Shown piece by piece: positions 6,452 to 7,372 of a DNA stretch of 7,372 nt. The first letter of the stretch is position 1; the number at the start of each line of letters is the position of its first letter. Made by a program: the position numbers and the translations under genes. The stretch is from JAGFIY01 sp964499285 (lineage in GTDB: Bacteria > Bacteroidota > Ignavibacteria > Ignavibacteriales > Melioribacteraceae), in the NCBI GenBank assembly GCA_964499285.1, contig CAZCLA010000070.1, forward strand, positions 1-7,372. The letters run 5' to 3'. The notes beneath the pieces were generated by a model. The model was given only the letters and a program-made list of their open reading frames with translations, was not told where the DNA came from and did not search any database.

Positions 6452-7257
6452 GTTGTGATTTGCTTTCAAATTGTACTTTGACAATATTTAATTCAGCTGA
6501 TTCGGATCCATTCCGGTCACGGTGTTCGTTGTGATTTGCTTTCAAATTGTACTTTGACAATATTTAATTCAGCATGATCTTGATAATCTTATCGGCGGGT
6601 TTAGTTGTGATTTGCTTTCAAATTGTACTTTGACAATATTTAATTCAGCTTCAGCGCCGGTGTATAATTAACTTCATTAGTTGTGATTTGCTTTCAAATT
6701 GTACTTTGACAATATTTAATTCAGCTAAAAAATGTAACAAGGAAATCATTTTCCTGTTGTGATTTGCTTTCAAATTGTACTTTGACAATATTTAATTCAG
6801 CGTACGAAATTCGATTTTGATATAACCGCTAGTTGTGATTTGCTTTCAAATTGTACTTTGACAATATTTAATTCAGCTAAGAGCAAATCAACACTTCCTA
6901 ATCTTCAGTTGTGATTTGCTTTCAAATTGTACTTTGACAATATTTAATTCAGCACCATCACTTAGATAATCTTCATCAGTTCTGTTGTGATTTGCTTTCA
7001 AATTGTACTTTGACAATATTTAATTCAGCCAAGTACTGCCGTTCAATGCAGATAGAACAGTTGTGATTTGCTTTCAAATTGTACTTTGACAATATTTAAT
7101 TCAGCAAAAAGCAGCATACATACAATTGACAAGCAGTTGTGATTTGCTTTCAAATTGTACTTTGACAATATTTAATTCAGCGACAAGGATAGCGATGTTG
7201 ATTTCTTAACAGTTGTGATTTGCTTTCAAATTGTACTTTGACAATATTTAATTCAGC
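6452..7257 (+). CRISPR. CRISPR array: 11 identical 46-bp repeats, ten 30-bp spacers
   Basis: Repeats start at 6452, 6528, 6604, 6680, 6756, 6832, 6908, 6984, 7060, 7136 and 7212, an exact 76-bp period. Every repeat is 46 bp and identical, beginning GTTGTGATTTGCTTTC and ending TTTAATTCAGC. The ten spacers start at 6498, 6574, 6650, 6726, 6802, 6878, 6954, 7030, 7106 and 7182; all are exactly 30 bp and different. Flanking bases are not conserved, so the 46-bp limit is firm. Repeat positions 2-14 and 17-23 pair with the tracrRNA, which sets the reading direction as plus. Repeat positions 27-32 read TTGACA, a perfect -35 box, which suggests repeat-internal promoters as known from II-C arrays. Long repeats starting GTTGTG are typical of Bacteroidota-type II-C systems. 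With no degenerate end repeat, the acquisition end cannot be told. No spacer matches elsewhere in the window were noticed. Confidence 0.99.
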
Positions 7258-7340
7258 ATACCTCGAGCTAAGTTATTTTATTTCAATGAGTTAGCTGAAT
7301 ATTAGGATCAAAAAAATCTCTTGCTGAATTTTATATTATT

Positions 7341-7372
7341 AAGACCGAAAGATATTCTTTCGGTCTTTTTTT
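7341..7372 (+). terminator. Strong intrinsic terminator after the CRISPR array
   Basis: AAGACCGAAAGA (7341-7352), a TAT loop and TCTTTCGGTCTT (7356-7367) form a perfect 12-bp stem followed by at least five more T residues up to the window edge. It would end the plus-strand pre-crRNA transcript about 84 nt after the last repeat. The stem is not preceded by an A tract, so it looks one-directional, which agrees with plus-strand transcription of the array. Confidence 0.92.

Overview
The window is a complete, compact type II-C CRISPR-Cas9 locus. In order it carries a tracrRNA gene (minus strand), cas9, cas1, cas2, a small unrecognised ORF, and a CRISPR array of 11 identical 46-bp repeats with ten 30-bp spacers, closed by a strong intrinsic terminator. 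There is no cas4 or csn2, which rules out II-B and II-A by gene content. The DNA is strongly AT-rich. The long Cas9 (1466 aa) and the long repeats starting GTTGTGATTTGC are typical of the Bacteroidota/Chlorobiota/Ignavibacteriota lineage. That placement is an inference from protein style and repeat type, because no taxonomic marker gene is present.

Layout. Bases 1-84 are AT-rich, with no gene or clear signal seen. Bases 85-161 (minus strand) encode the tracrRNA: an anti-repeat matching the first half of the CRISPR repeat, an AAGGATTATTCCG nexus-like hairpin, then a GNRA-capped terminator hairpin with a U tract. It is divergent from cas9, and its likely -10 box lies inside the cas9 upstream region. 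cas9 (205-4605) has all RuvC and HNH catalytic residues. cas1 (4670-5566) follows after 64 bp with a good ribosome binding site. A 142-bp composite palindromic element (5629-5770) separates cas1 from cas2 (5830-6159, ATG start preferred over an upstream TTG). A 63-codon ORF (6252-6443) ends only 8 bp before the first repeat. The array occupies 6452-7257, followed by an AT-rich flank and a 12-bp-stem terminator at 7341-7372.

How it works together. Cas1-Cas2 would insert new 30-bp spacers. The array orientation is fixed by the anti-repeat: the crRNA is read on the plus strand, as spacer followed by GUUGUGAUUUGC..., and that 5' part of the repeat pairs with the tracrRNA. Cas9 bound to crRNA:tracrRNA then cuts matching DNA. 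All residues needed for activity appear intact and the repeats are identical, so the system looks functional.

The parts that go beyond a textbook locus are the palindromic element between cas1 and cas2, the small ORF in the place where a leader would be, the tracrRNA/cas9 overlap, and repeat-complementary motifs in the downstream flank.
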